Below, piece by piece: positions 53,988 to 64,000 of a stretch of DNA of 64,000 nucleotides (the first letter of the stretch is position 1; each line of letters begins with the position of its first letter). The translations under genes were made by a program, and so were the position numbers. The DNA is taken from the NCBI GenBank assembly GCA_000333855.2, contig CM007317.1:708793-772792 (forward strand), read 5' to 3'. Origin of the DNA: Endotrypanum monterogeii (Eukaryota; Euglenozoa; Kinetoplastea; Trypanosomatida; Trypanosomatidae). The notes under the pieces were generated by a model. That model was not told the origin of the DNA, searched no databases, and worked only from the letters and a program-made list of their open reading frames with translations.

Positions 53988-54921
53988 AATCAGTTTGCTG
54001 CAGGTTTTTCCTGCGCTCCTTGCTGTTATTGATTTATTTGCTTATTTCTGGGCGGGTGTTTGTGGTAGCTTGCAATTGTGTTATCTCGTCAGCGCCCACG
54101 TGAATGTGTTCAGGGGGCTGCTGAGGTCGACCTGCCACGACAGGGGGGGGGGCTTTAAGATGATTGCATCCACAGAGGCTCTCAATGTCGACGTGGCGGT
54201 GGTGGGGGAGCCTTCAGGTGAGCGATGAACTCTGTTCGGGCACAAATAAATGATTAAGGGCGATCATCTTTTTTTCTTTTGTTTGTGCTCACATGAGTGG
54301 GGGTGTCGTTTCACTGCTCAGCTCTTGTACACCCTGGTTCACAAATGTTTTTTTTTTTTTGGTTACTCGCAGCAACAGGATGCAACAGAAAAGTGTCTCC
54401 ACTTCCTCTTCTGCATACACACGCTCGTAGGTGTGATGAAGCTGATCAGTAGGGTTTGTCGTCCTTCCATCATACTATGATGGAGGATACAGAAGGTAAC
54501 ACGCATCGATCTGGCGGTGTGCAGATGCGCGTAGCACATAAACGATATCCACCGTCTTGGCTGCTATGACGCCATCTTCTTGCGTATTTCTGTGCATCGA
54601 TGCTGACTTGTACTCAAAACTGATCCACCTTTTCTTCCTTTTCCCGCCCTTCAACTGCGTCGCCTTCTGTCACGCCTCACTGGGCGGTATTTCTATCGAA
54701 AAGAGATCCGCAACAGATTTCCGACAAACGCGAATCCGCAATTGCTGCCACGGCCACGAGTCTGCAGCCATTATTTTAGCTCACTATCCTCCCTCCCTCC
54801 CTCCCTCCCTCCCTCCCCCTCACCAGGTAGGCTTCATTTGCACCACTGTTTCATACGCCCCAAGTGCCCCGTCTCATACTTCCCCACCTTTTCCTTGTTT
54901 TCCTGCTCTTATTCTCATTAA

Positions 54922-54955
<34 letters not shown>

Positions 54956-55774
54956 TCGTTCTCACTTTTGCCACAGTTCCACCGTCTCCTTGCCGTCTTC
55001 CGCTCTCCCCGTCCTCCCCCTTCCTGCTGAGGGAGTCACTCAAGTATACAAATATACGTTTATATACAAATAAATAATATAAATAAAAAAATAATAAATA
55101 TATATACATATATATTTGATGGATCATATCTTTCATTATTATTATTATTATTCTTCCTTGACACACTCTTGACCTCCCCCTATTTTTTTTTATTCAACCT
55201 CTTATCTGATTCGTCCAAGGCCAAGGTACAGATCTACTTTGGTTGCTCTTTTCTTTGAACTCGTGCGTCTGATACTCGACACAGTCGTCACCGACGATAT
55301 TTTCTCCTGATTAATTACTAGTATTATTTAGATCGTTTTTTTTCCTCCGGCTTGGCTTGGTTCGGTATCCAGGGTGATCTCATTTTATTCTCAGCTTTTT
55401 TTTTTTTCGCTTGACTGCCACCTTTTTTTTTTTTTTCCACCGGTGTCTGTCATCTCTCTGGCAATCCTCTGCCGAGAGTCCGTCCTCTTTAATTAGTATT
55501 GTTATGATTATTCTTCTTCTTGCTCTCTCCTTTGCGTGCTGCGTGTTTGCACTAGTTTAGCCCATCGCTGTGGTCCACCCCTTGTTCCCTCGAGCCTCTG
55601 TCCCTTCGAAGGAGCGAGACAAGGAAAGGGAGGGGGGCAGCAAAACATTTCCGCTGCTCTCCCATTATTGTTGGGAGTGTCAAGGGCTGCATAGGTGCCC
55701 TTCTTAGATATATATATATATATATATATATCTGTAAGCAACCACCGTAGCGCAGACCAGACTACTAGGTCATT

Positions 55775-55810
<36 letters not shown>

Positions 55811-55819
55811 CTAAAAAAA
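53988..55819. other. Intergenic region
   Basis: Non-coding. Has (CCCT)n at about 54790-54818, (AT)n near 54920-54956, A/T-rich DNA 55060-55110, several T-tracts, (AT)n near 55707-55732 and (AC)n at 55777-55806 right before the kinase start. Likely acceptors (AG at about 55761-55768) lie between the last two repeats, which puts the (AC)n in the mRNA leader. Confidence 0.55.
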
Positions 55820-57166
55820 ATGGCGGAAGCGATTCCCATATCTAGTCAGCAGGCAACCGAGAGCGGGGAGATGGAGAGGCAGTTCAAAGACATCCTGGGT
55901 CCCATGGGCAGCAAGGCGTGCAAGTACGAGAAGGTGCGCGAACTTGGCTCTGGGTCTTTCGGCAAGGCACTGCTGGTGCGCCGTGTATCGGATGGGCAGC
56001 TGCTCGTGGCTAAGCGCATGGATCTCGCAGCGATGTCAGACAAAGATAAGAAATATGCAACCGCGGAAATTCAGTGTTTGGCCTCATGCGATCATTTCGC
56101 CATCATCAAGTACTATGAAGATTTTGTGGCAGAGCCGAACATGCTCATTGTCATGGAGTTTGCGGATGCCGGTGACCTGAACATGCAAATAAAGCGCCGC
56201 GCCAAGGACGGATTTCTTCATTTTGAAGAACACGAGGTTGGCTATACGTTTGTGCAGTTGGCCATGGCAGTTGACCACATCCACCGCCGCCGCATGCTTC
56301 ACCGAGACATTAAGGGCGCCAACGTCATGCTTTTGACTAACGGCATCATCAAGCTCGGTGATTTCGGTTTCAGCCACCAGTACGAGAACACCGTTAGCGA
56401 TCAGGTTGCTCAAACGTTTTGCGGAACACCGTACTACCTCGCGCCTGAGCTGTGGAACCACCAGCGCTACAGCAAGAAGGCGGACGTGTGGGCCATGGGG
56501 ATCCTTTTATTTGAGATGATGGCGCTGCGCCGTCCATTTGTTGGTCAGGGCATGCGAGCTCTTTCTGAAGCAGTGATGAATAACAAGCGTGACTGCGAGC
56601 TTCCGCAACAGTACAGCTCCTCACTGAAGGAGCTGTGCAATATTATGCTGCGAGCCGACCCCAACCGGCGTCCATCCTGCGCGCAGCTCTTCAAGCTACC
56701 ACACATGATCAAATTGCTTTCCGACTTTGGGACGAGTGTCGATAATTCGCAGCTGGTGAGTGACGCCCTCAAAAAGAAGATACACGAGAACATCGCTGAG
56801 ATTCGTCAGACAAACGCGAACGACCCGGATGCGTTCACGTTTGTTGGCCACGTCGGCACCGTGTGTCCTTCTGTGTTCTACGAGGGCTACGTGCGCAAGG
56901 AAAGCGGTAATACATGGAAGGAGCGTTTTCTTGTGTTGCGCGACGGTGGCCTTGTCATCAGCCGCCACAAGGGTGACAAGGAAACAAAGCCGCTCCCAGT
57001 ATCATTTATTAACAGTGCTGTCTTCGTGCCAGAGCAGTCAGCCGGATCTCCAGGGGTCTTCGCCATCAACCTCACCGACACCAAAACGATGTGGTTTCAG
57101 GCGCTGCCGCCAGAGACGGCGGAAATGTGGGTTCATAAAATACAGCAGTCCATTGGTGTGTCGTAG
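55820..57166 (+). CDS. NRKA: NEK-family protein kinase with C-terminal PH domain (NRK type)
   Basis: 448 residues. Kinase domain ~37-300: Gly loop GSGSFG (43-48), Lys65 in LLVAKRMD, catalytic HRDIKGANV (161-169, Asp163), DFG (181-183), an activation segment with FCGTPYYLAPE, and DVWAMGILLFEM. All catalytic residues are present, so it should be active. A PH domain occupies ~353-446 (YEGYVRKESGNTWKERFLVL, later the Trp of AEMWVHKIQQ), suggesting phosphoinositide or protein binding. NEK-like kinases with a PH domain are a kinetoplastid hallmark (NRKA/NRKB of T. brucei, close to this length). The symbol is by resemblance; NRKA and NRKB are not distinguishable here. Start: ATG at 55820 after an A-run. 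Confidence 0.93.
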   Translation: MAEAIPISSQQATESGEMERQFKDILGPMGSKACKYEKVRELGSGSFGKALLVRRVSDGQLLVAKRMDLAAMSDKDKKYATAEIQCLASCDHFAIIKYYEDFVAEPNMLIVMEFADAGDLNMQIKRRAKDGFLHFEEHEVGYTFVQLAMAVDHIHRRRMLHRDIKGANVMLLTNGIIKLGDFGFSHQYENTVSDQVAQTFCGTPYYLAPELWNHQRYSKKADVWAMGILLFEMMALRRPFVGQGMRALSEAVMNNKRDCELPQQYSSSLKELCNIMLRADPNRRPSCAQLFKLPHMIKLLSDFGTSVDNSQLVSDALKKKIHENIAEIRQTNANDPDAFTFVGHVGTVCPSVFYEGYVRKESGNTWKERFLVLRDGGLVISRHKGDKETKPLPVSFINSAVFVPEQSAGSPGVFAINLTDTKTMWFQALPPETAEMWVHKIQQSIGVS

Positions 57167-60100
57167 GACAATGGAGAGAGGGATTCGGCGACAGCTGTGG
57201 CTGGGGGCGGGTAGTGGTTCCCGTTATCAGCCACAAAACGACTCGACTGCCGTGTGGGTGTATGTCGAAGCAAAAAAAAAAAGAAAATATGTGAGAGGGA
57301 GACATGAGTGCATTTTTCCCGTTTATTTCAGTATGTCGAAGCGTTGTGGTGCTTCCACATGCTCGACAAGTGTGCCGTCTTCAGTGGCGAGCACACTGGA
57401 CGTGTGCAGCTACATGTATTCGGATTTTCTGTTTCCGAAATATCTATGTGTTCTCACTAATATCCTAGAATGGATGTATTTGTCGGGCTTCTACTTTTGA
57501 TTTTCGAGATGCGTGAGACGTGCACACACGGTCACAGAGGCATAAAGCGTCACTTGATTGGGATTGCAGACCGCTGGGTTTGTCCCTTACTAGTGAAGGG
57601 TGGAACAGACGAGTGGATACTAAACAGAGGGAAAAAAAAGGAAAGTGCGCTGGTTGAAGTTATAACGAAATTCTAGTAGCACTTTCGAGCGGATGTGCGA
57701 GGCTTGTTCGCTTGGTGCGTGTGTATCCCTGTTTCACCAGTTACTCCTCCCTCTTTCGGTTCTCTCCTCCTTGACATTTTTTTCCAGTTCCTGTTTTTTT
57801 GTTTGTTTGTTTCAACTACAAATTCACCTCTTCTTCTTTTTTCAGCGTTTTTCCTTTCTCCCCCATCACTCCCCCCCCCCCATCCCCAAAGTTCTGATCT
57901 CATTTTTTAAATTATTCCGGGCATGCATTCTTCTCACAATGTTTCCTGTTTTTCTATTATCAGGTGGCCATTCGCCTGTAGAGGCGATGGAAGCGGCCAT
58001 CGAGTCATCTTGACCCTGAAGTATTACCTGCATAGCCTTCGAGCACGTTTGTGTATATTTTTCTGTGTCAATGCTCCTACCACCGCTCCCATCTTTCTTT
58101 GCTATTCTTCCCTCCTCTCACTTACCACGGGTTAATATGTCCGCACTCGATGCAGCCAACCCCCCCTCCCATACACATAGTCGCCCACGTGGATGCTCTA
58201 TTTCCTTTTTTCAGGATCTGCTTAACTCCGGCCTGTTCTACCTCCCATCGGCTTCTCTTTTTTTTTTTTTTTGTCAGGGACACAATGTGTCTAAAAGTTT
58301 TTCCTGTCGTTTTTTTTTTGCCCCTTAGTTTCATCTCTCCTATCCCCTTTTTTTTGGTTTTGAAAGCGATAACGTGTGCTTTTATTCGGTGCTAATGATG
58401 TCTGTGCATTGGTACGCCTCCCTGCCCTCTCGCCTCCTTTCTCACTGTGCTTGTGCGGCGGTCGTCTTCCCCAGTCGGCTGGGTTTCAATTTTTTCCTTC
58501 CGTTGAGCAAATACCGTTGCGTTTTTCGGCGTGCACATCAAACGGACACGTACTATTTATTGCCCTCCGTCTTTTATAGTTGTGTGCAACGCGGCAGGAG
58601 AGCTACGTGATCGATTCATTTTGTCTTGTGTAATCTTTGTCGGAGGAAGAAAAAAAGATTCAAATTTTGATTTTATTCACTCTTTTTTTTTCTCTTTTTT
58701 TTTTCCTGTTCAAACCAAAGTTGCTTTCTACTGCGGGGCGAGGGGAGGCAGGCCATGTGGTCTACGCTGAGTTCAGATGAGACACTTGAACATCTGGGAA
58801 GGAGAAGCGCTGGGGTGCAGGTGGGGCTGAAAAAAAAAGCGAACGCAGTGGGTATTTCTTATTATGCTACTGAGAGATTTATCAGTCATTTCCGTGGTTT
58901 ATGGGATGGAAAATATACGCACGATTTAATAACGAAGTCTTTTTTCCGTTGATGTATGCGTGTGTGGTTCATGCGTCGTATTTTCCGAAGTTCACAGTCG
59001 ATGCTCTAAAACAAACGCGCGTGCACTCATGAGTGAGGCGGTGACGGTGTGAGTTTTTTTTTTTTTTGGGATGATGTTTTGATCCGAATAGGTTGCTGTA
59101 GCGTATGTTTGTGCGTTTATTTATTTACTTATATCCCCTGCTTCTCCTTCTTCCCCCCCTTCTTGATACATGAATGTGTCTGCACACGAAATGCTGCGAT
59201 AATGATGGCCAGTCATACAAGGCATTTCCCTCCGATCCCCTCCATGTGTGCGAATATTTTTTATTATCTGCGCGTGTGCGGGCAAAGGGGCGATGTGCAT
59301 GTGTGTGTGTGTGTGTGTGTGGGGCGCCTGTGCTCGTATTTTCTCTACCTTCTCAGCGTCAAAAATCCCCCCCTTTCACATATACATATGTGTGCATATA
59401 TATATATATATATATATTTCTTTTTTACACTATTATTATTATGATTTCTTGTTCTTGTCGCTCCTCAACATTTCACCGATCTGTGGGGATTCGGCTGTCT
59501 TCTGTATTTGGATCCACTCTCCACTTATCTTCCTTGGTTGTGCCTATTCTCTCACGCATATATATATATATATATATATATTTGTGTGGTGTCGAATTTT
59601 TTTCCTTTCTCTAAAGTTTATGAGCGCTTTTCTTTTTTGCCTCATCTGTTTCTGCTGTGCCGCTGTTCGCTACCTTCACAGTTCCCCACGGTCCCACCTC
59701 CCTCCTCCGCTGCAACAACATAAAATCATAGCAGTTGGTGTACACGCATGTGTCTATATAGGTGTGTGCTAGTGGATTGCTTTTGAATATATGACGAATG
59801 TGGCGTGTATACCAATAACACAACATATCTCGTTGATTGGGGGGATAGGGAAGGGGTGGCATGGGGGTCGAAGAACGATCACTACCGCTTCCTGCCGAAC
59901 ATTCATCGCCTCGCTGGAGCTTATCTTCTTGCTATTTCCAAAGGTGTTTCTGGCAGTGACGAGCGGTCACGCATTTCCTGACTTCAGAGGTGGAGGGCAA
60001 CGTAGAGGTCTTTGATCAACTAGCATCTGCTTGACATCAGACCTTAGGCACGTTCGCAGCATCCCCGCGTGAGATGAAGTACTAAAATTATTTTTACTGA

Positions 60101-61107
60101 ATATCACTCCCTCACCTGCCTACTACCGCGGTGGAGCTCTAGCGAATCGATCAGCGGGGGGGGGGCATTCGCCGCGTTGCAATTATAGTGTATTTGATGC
60201 GGCTCCGGGTCACATGACGAATCCCGTTTGTGGCTGATGCCGTGCTCGAGTCACCGAGCGAAGTTTTTTTTTTTATCCATAGGCCTACCACTGATTGCCT
60301 CTCCCCCTCCCCCTCCCATCTTCTACCAGCAGATTTTTTTTTTGTTGTTGGTGTGGGATAGCTTCTCTAGGCACTTAACTTTTACGTCTTTTGGAATCCA
60401 CTTGCGTCTCTCTCTGCGTGTTTCCCCTCCTAGAATTTGTCTGCATGTGTGGGAAGGAGATGGGATGGGAGGGGGGGGGGCACACCGTCGGCTGTCTTTA
60501 CGTTTGCGGAGGACTCGGTGCATGAGTGCTTTCTCTAGCGTTTCTTCCCCCCTCAGTGGTTGAGCACGCCTGACCGTTTGACGGCAAACGCTGTTGCTCT
60601 TTATGTCGGGCCTCTCGACTCTGGAGGGGGTTGGGTGGTGGGAGAGGTCCAGTCAGGGGATTGCAGTGAATCCGAAAAAAAAATGAACAAGGAATCATTT
60701 CCCAGCTCCGGTAGGCAGCTGAACCAGCGTGGTCGTGGTGGTGTCACTCATACAATATATATATATATATATATATTCGTGCTCAAAACAACAACAACGA
60801 CGGAGTAGAAACACAGCAGACTCTGATCGGTCAACGTACGTTCAAAAGCGCTGTCACGCGCTCCGTTAGGTTGTCGATGTCTGACAAAGGGACTCGGAGT
60901 GGCAGGATTTTTTTTTTTTGCAGAGGATGATCCCGCGAGAGGTGTAGGGGAAGAGTGGGTATGGCGAATGTGAATTCCGTGCTAGTGGTTGTTTTTCTCA
61001 GCTGAGGTGCTCTCGCCTCTTTTGCCCTCCCTCCCCCTTTTGACCCCTTTTTTTCCACAGTATGTGATATTCAACCCCTTCGTGATTCCATTCGGCCACT
61101 AGACGTG

Positions 61108-61143
<36 letters not shown>

Positions 61144-61492
61144 GGTGGGTGGGGGGGGTGCATGTGATCTGGGTGTGGTGCCCAGGGTTCCTGCTTATGT
61201 GCCGTCGTCTTTGTTTCTTGGTGGTTGACTACTGATCTACATTTTCCCCATTTCTGTCTTCAAATCTATTTCTCCCCTTTCCTTTTTTTTTTTTTCATCT
61301 CTTCTTTGGTTGCTTATTTTCGTCTACCCCAGAGAAGACACTCACTGTTCGGGACAGAATCGCTCAAGTGTGGTATGGTGTCTTTCTCTCAACAGTATTC
61401 ATCACATTTCATGCACGAGGTCCCACGGCACATATCCATATGGATGCGACAGGGGGGTAAGGGGTTTAGTGAACTCTTTTCAGACAAAACAA
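57167..61492. other. Long gene-poor region (4.3 kb)
   Basis: No credible gene on either strand. CT-rich with many T-tracts, (GT)n near 59299-59322, (AT)n near 59395-59417 and 59558-59582, (AT)n near 60755-60776, and a (CT)n/(GT)n junction at about 61108-61143. A strong pyrimidine tract near 61261-61330 with AG at 61331-61332, and a later CTTTTCAG (AG at 61482-61483), are candidate acceptors for the next gene. It probably includes an unusually long 3' UTR. Confidence 0.55.
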
Positions 61493-63484
61493 ATGGATCA
61501 AAAGACAAGCAGTCAAGGCTCAAGAAGAGGTGTGTGCATGCTGGACTGCGATTGCCACGGTCGCAGCAGCGGTGCTGCAATCGCAGAGATTGCTAGCGAG
61601 TCGTGTGGTTGTCCTTTCCATACCGAGATGAGCAACTCTGACACCGCTACCTCAATCCGTTCACCGATGCAGCTACCAAGCGACGCTTCGTTTTCGTTTA
61701 CCTTGCTCTCAGTCGACAGTGGTCCTTTACATTTTTGCGTGACACCTCACATGTGCACCCACTCTCTCTACCTGCGAAGTGCACGTGACGTTGGTGCGTC
61801 GGAGGGCACAGTGCCTGTGGGCTCTGAACAGGCAATTCGTGATTATGTCGCCTATCTTCAGTACAGGGAGTTTCAGCATCAGCTCGCTGCAGAGCTGGCG
61901 AGGCCCAGCGCCGCGACAGGCTCACCGGCCACGGTGCCTCCTCTACCGACAGTGACACCTCCAGTTGGGGCTCCTCAATTTGAACCTTCTGTTTGCGGAA
62001 GCCGTGAAAAGAACGTATACCATGGGATGCAGTCCTTTCTATATCCATGTGACTGGGATGAGGTGGGAAGCGATGCCCCATGTAACTACGCTACCCAGCC
62101 CCTGGACTGTGATCGTGCCTATGCGCGCCATACTAATCGCCTGCGACACTGGTACACTGCATCTGAATGGGCTTCTTTTCGCAGAGAGGACACCTCGGAA
62201 GGTGCAATGCGTGGAGGGGTAGACAATGATCTTGACTACATGCGGTCATCTGTGGCGGTAGTGGCGTCGCGAGCCGCAGCAGTCGACGGCGTGCTAGCGT
62301 CGACATCTTCTCCCGCAGGGCTTTTTTCAGATTCACTTGCTCCAGCCGCAGACCGGGACGACGAGGGAGGGAGTGCGCGCCACCAAGGGAGTATCCCACG
62401 GCGTTTTTCTTGGATGCAGTCCTCCTCTGCTTCCTCTTCCAGTTCTCTTTCATTCTCGGTGTCTACAGCATCCCTGGAGGCGTACCTGAGTGCTGCGCAG
62501 GCTCCCTGCGCCTCGGGTAGCGGCCTTCCGGACAAGGACCAGTGTACACACCTCGGTGAGCAGCTCGGCTACGGTGAGTTTGTGGCATTGGAGGACCCGG
62601 CGTGTGTATTTTTCGTTGAGCACGTGCTACTGGCGCACGAGCCGACACGAAGCGTTCCCGCTGCGTTGGCTGCAGGGGTGCAACGGAGGAGTGGCCCCTC
62701 ACTCCCTGTAGCGGAGGAGAGCGGGCGAGGTTTTATTTCGAACAGCCCACAGGGTGACGGCTCTGTTTTACTTGAGACGCATCAGTTGTCAGCACCAACG
62801 ACCGCAGATTCTGCGGTCCCGTTTTCTTCTCATTCTGCCTCCGTTCACACACTGACGGTGCGGCAGCAGTGTCGCCTTTTGGAACTCATATCAGTCGCGG
62901 ACTTTATGGGCACCCAGACCTTGGTGGAGCTCTGTGCCACCTACCTGGCCACATGGTTGATGGATCACACAGACGAGGAAATCGTTCAGTCTTTCCTCAC
63001 AATGCCACCATGGACAGGATACATCGTTCGCACGGGTGTGCCCTCCGCTCCAGATTCACTGAAGCTAACAGGTGCTGTGTCTTTCAAAGATCCCTGGATG
63101 GTTCCAGTGTCGATGGACGCCGTTTTGCCTGCCGAATCAAGCGAGGCAGTTAAGGTCTCGTTGCCTTCGGCTGGTCTGTTGTCGAGGTCCGGGACGGGTG
63201 AGTCGCGGACGAAGAGCGTAGCAGTTTCTGCCGCTGGGAAGAAGCGGGGCTCCGCTGCTCGGGGGCATGTCGGCAAATGCAGGGAAAACCACCCAAACCC
63301 CGCGACCACAGCGGCAGTGGTGCCGTCTGCTCATGATGGGTGCGGTGTGGACATCACTACTGTTGCTGCTGTTGCCTCGAGCGATGGTTCCAGAGAACAA
63401 AAGCCGCTTCTTTCAGACGAGCAGCGACTGGCGCTTCTGCGCCACATGAAGCTCGAAAACTCAATTATGGTATCTCCCTATTGA
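61493..63484 (+). CDS. Divergent SKP1/POZ-like protein with a long internal insertion (663 aa)
   Basis: Two separated segments together resemble SKP1. The first, ~66-125, reads FTLLSVDSGPLHFCV, later VPVGSEQAIRDYVAYLQY, like the SKP1 POZ fold (compare the VPLPNV...ILKKVIQWC region). The second, ~462-500, reads LLELISVADFMGTQTLVEL then DEEIVQSF, like the SKP1 C-terminal helices (LFELILAANYLDI..., EEIRKTF). About 330 mostly disordered, Ser-rich residues sit where SKP1 has its short acidic loop. The ~160-residue tail is also low-complexity and basic. SKP1 proteins link F-box proteins to cullin ligases; whether this one does is unknown. Start: the ATG at 61493 lies 10 bases after an AG; ATG 61628 is the alternative. 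If splicing occurs at 61332, an upstream out-of-frame ATG (61375) would precede it. Confidence 0.82.
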   Translation: MDQKTSSQGSRRGVCMLDCDCHGRSSGAAIAEIASESCGCPFHTEMSNSDTATSIRSPMQLPSDASFSFTLLSVDSGPLHFCVTPHMCTHSLYLRSARDVGASEGTVPVGSEQAIRDYVAYLQYREFQHQLAAELARPSAATGSPATVPPLPTVTPPVGAPQFEPSVCGSREKNVYHGMQSFLYPCDWDEVGSDAPCNYATQPLDCDRAYARHTNRLRHWYTASEWASFRREDTSEGAMRGGVDNDLDYMRSSVAVVASRAAAVDGVLASTSSPAGLFSDSLAPAADRDDEGGSARHQGSIPRRFSWMQSSSASSSSSLSFSVSTASLEAYLSAAQAPCASGSGLPDKDQCTHLGEQLGYGEFVALEDPACVFFVEHVLLAHEPTRSVPAALAAGVQRRSGPSLPVAEESGRGFISNSPQGDGSVLLETHQLSAPTTADSAVPFSSHSASVHTLTVRQQCRLLELISVADFMGTQTLVELCATYLATWLMDHTDEEIVQSFLTMPPWTGYIVRTGVPSAPDSLKLTGAVSFKDPWMVPVSMDAVLPAESSEAVKVSLPSAGLLSRSGTGESRTKSVAVSAAGKKRGSAARGHVGKCRENHPNPATTAAVVPSAHDGCGVDITTVAAVASSDGSREQKPLLSDEQRLALLRHMKLENSIMVSPY

Positions 63485-63980
63485 TGGTGATGCATAGCAG
63501 CGTGCTTCCTATATCTTAGTAGCACTTTCGTGTCCTTGCAGTCGTGGTGGTTGTCTCTCTTTCCGTCCACCGGAGTTTCGCGTTGGTTGCAGATGACGGT
63601 GTTGTCATCAACAAGACACAGGGGGAGGGCCTACGCTGCCAAACAACAGCAACACTGAAATGGGGGAGGAAGAAGGTGTAGAGACCAGCGACGGCGTCAC
63701 GAAGCCTCTGGCGCGCATGCTTTTAAATCTCACTCATTTCTCAGCCTGCCTTTTGCCTCCCCCCTTCCCAGAGATCCTCTCCCCTGTTCTCTCTTTCGTA
63801 TACCGTCCTCTGCGGTTGCTGCTACTGCGGTTGTTTTGTGTAGCTGTCCTTGTCTCGGAGCGATCTTCTCGTGGGTGGTGGTGTTCTCGCAGGATGGCGG
63901 TCCTCACGTACGGTTCGCATTACCGGGAGAAGAGGGGGACATCTCTACACCAGCTGCATATTTATTTCCTTCGCATTTTT
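63485..63980. other. Intergenic region
   Basis: CT-rich with a pyrimidine-rich stretch and AG at 63842-63843 that could serve a gene starting at the right edge. No gene inside. Confidence 0.5.
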
Positions 63981-64000
63981 ATGGGCGTGAAAGGGATCAC
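63981..64000 (+). CDS. Possible start of a FEN1/XPG/EXO1-type nuclease gene (partial)
   Basis: ATGGGCGTGAAAGGGATCAC encodes MGVKGIT, cut by the window edge. The FEN1/XPG/EXO1 nuclease family begins with MG[VI]xGL followed by T, W or L, because the N-terminal Gly2 reaches the active site. The match is suggestive but only seven residues long. An in-frame ATG lies upstream at 63894 with no stop between; if that were used, the nuclease reading would fail. Confidence 0.3.

Noticed and set aside
54901..55120. A/T-rich block considered as a possible replication origin or kinetoplast-like insert
   Set aside because: It is built from (AT)n and (ATA)n simple repeats of the kind found in most gaps here; no minicircle-type conserved blocks are visible.

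Overview
The window reads as a stretch of a trypanosomatid (Leishmaniinae-like) nuclear chromosome. Every gene I can support lies on the + strand. None needs an intron. Most starts are preceded by a pyrimidine tract and an AG, as expected for trans-splice acceptors. Intergenic DNA is CT-rich and full of (AT)n, (GT)n and (AC)n microsatellites. Typical kinetoplastid genes are present: an ABCD half-transporter of the glycosomal type, a protein-only RNase P, and a NEK-like kinase with a C-terminal PH domain. I read the whole window as the interior of one directional polycistronic unit, with no strand switch and no rRNA or tRNA gene that I can see.

Layout, left to right: the 3' end of an upstream ORF (1-156); a long gene-poor stretch holding an assembly gap and a dispersed repeat (157-5455); a small candidate mitochondrial membrane protein (5456-5743); RAB18 (6928-7581); an unknown protein (9519-10262); a second copy of the dispersed repeat (about 10545-10949); an ABCD half-transporter (12214-14133); NOG1 (16191-18149); an IQ-motif protein (20359-21225); a tail-anchored protein (22122-24056); FOR20/CEP20-like (24885-25265); VPS46/CHMP1 (26240-26854); GRWD1/RRB1 (29385-31166); a PHO88-family membrane protein (32395-32964); a Cys-rich small ORF (33719-34273); PRPP synthetase (35299-36369); a 1026-residue multispanning membrane protein (39643-42723); PRORP (43796-46201); ribosomal protein eL37 (46983-47234); a disordered protein (48799-50748); a C2H2-like finger protein (52287-53987); a NEK/PH kinase (55820-57166); a divergent SKP1/POZ-like protein with a long insertion (61493-63484); and possibly the first codons of a FEN1/XPG-type nuclease at the right edge.

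As usual in trypanosomatids, neighbours are functionally unrelated. Loose themes are ribosome biogenesis (NOG1, GRWD1, eL37), membrane traffic and targeting (RAB18, VPS46, PHO88), RNA processing (PRORP) and cytoskeleton or basal body (FOR20). Regulation should be post-transcriptional.

The most interesting items are the SKP1-like protein split by about 330 residues, an enlarged spacing between the last two zinc ligands of PRORP, the unrecognised Cys-rich ORF at 33.7 kb, and a near-identical repeat pair. The sequence around the 20-N gap at 50.9 kb looks like pyrosequencing flow-order noise rather than genomic DNA.
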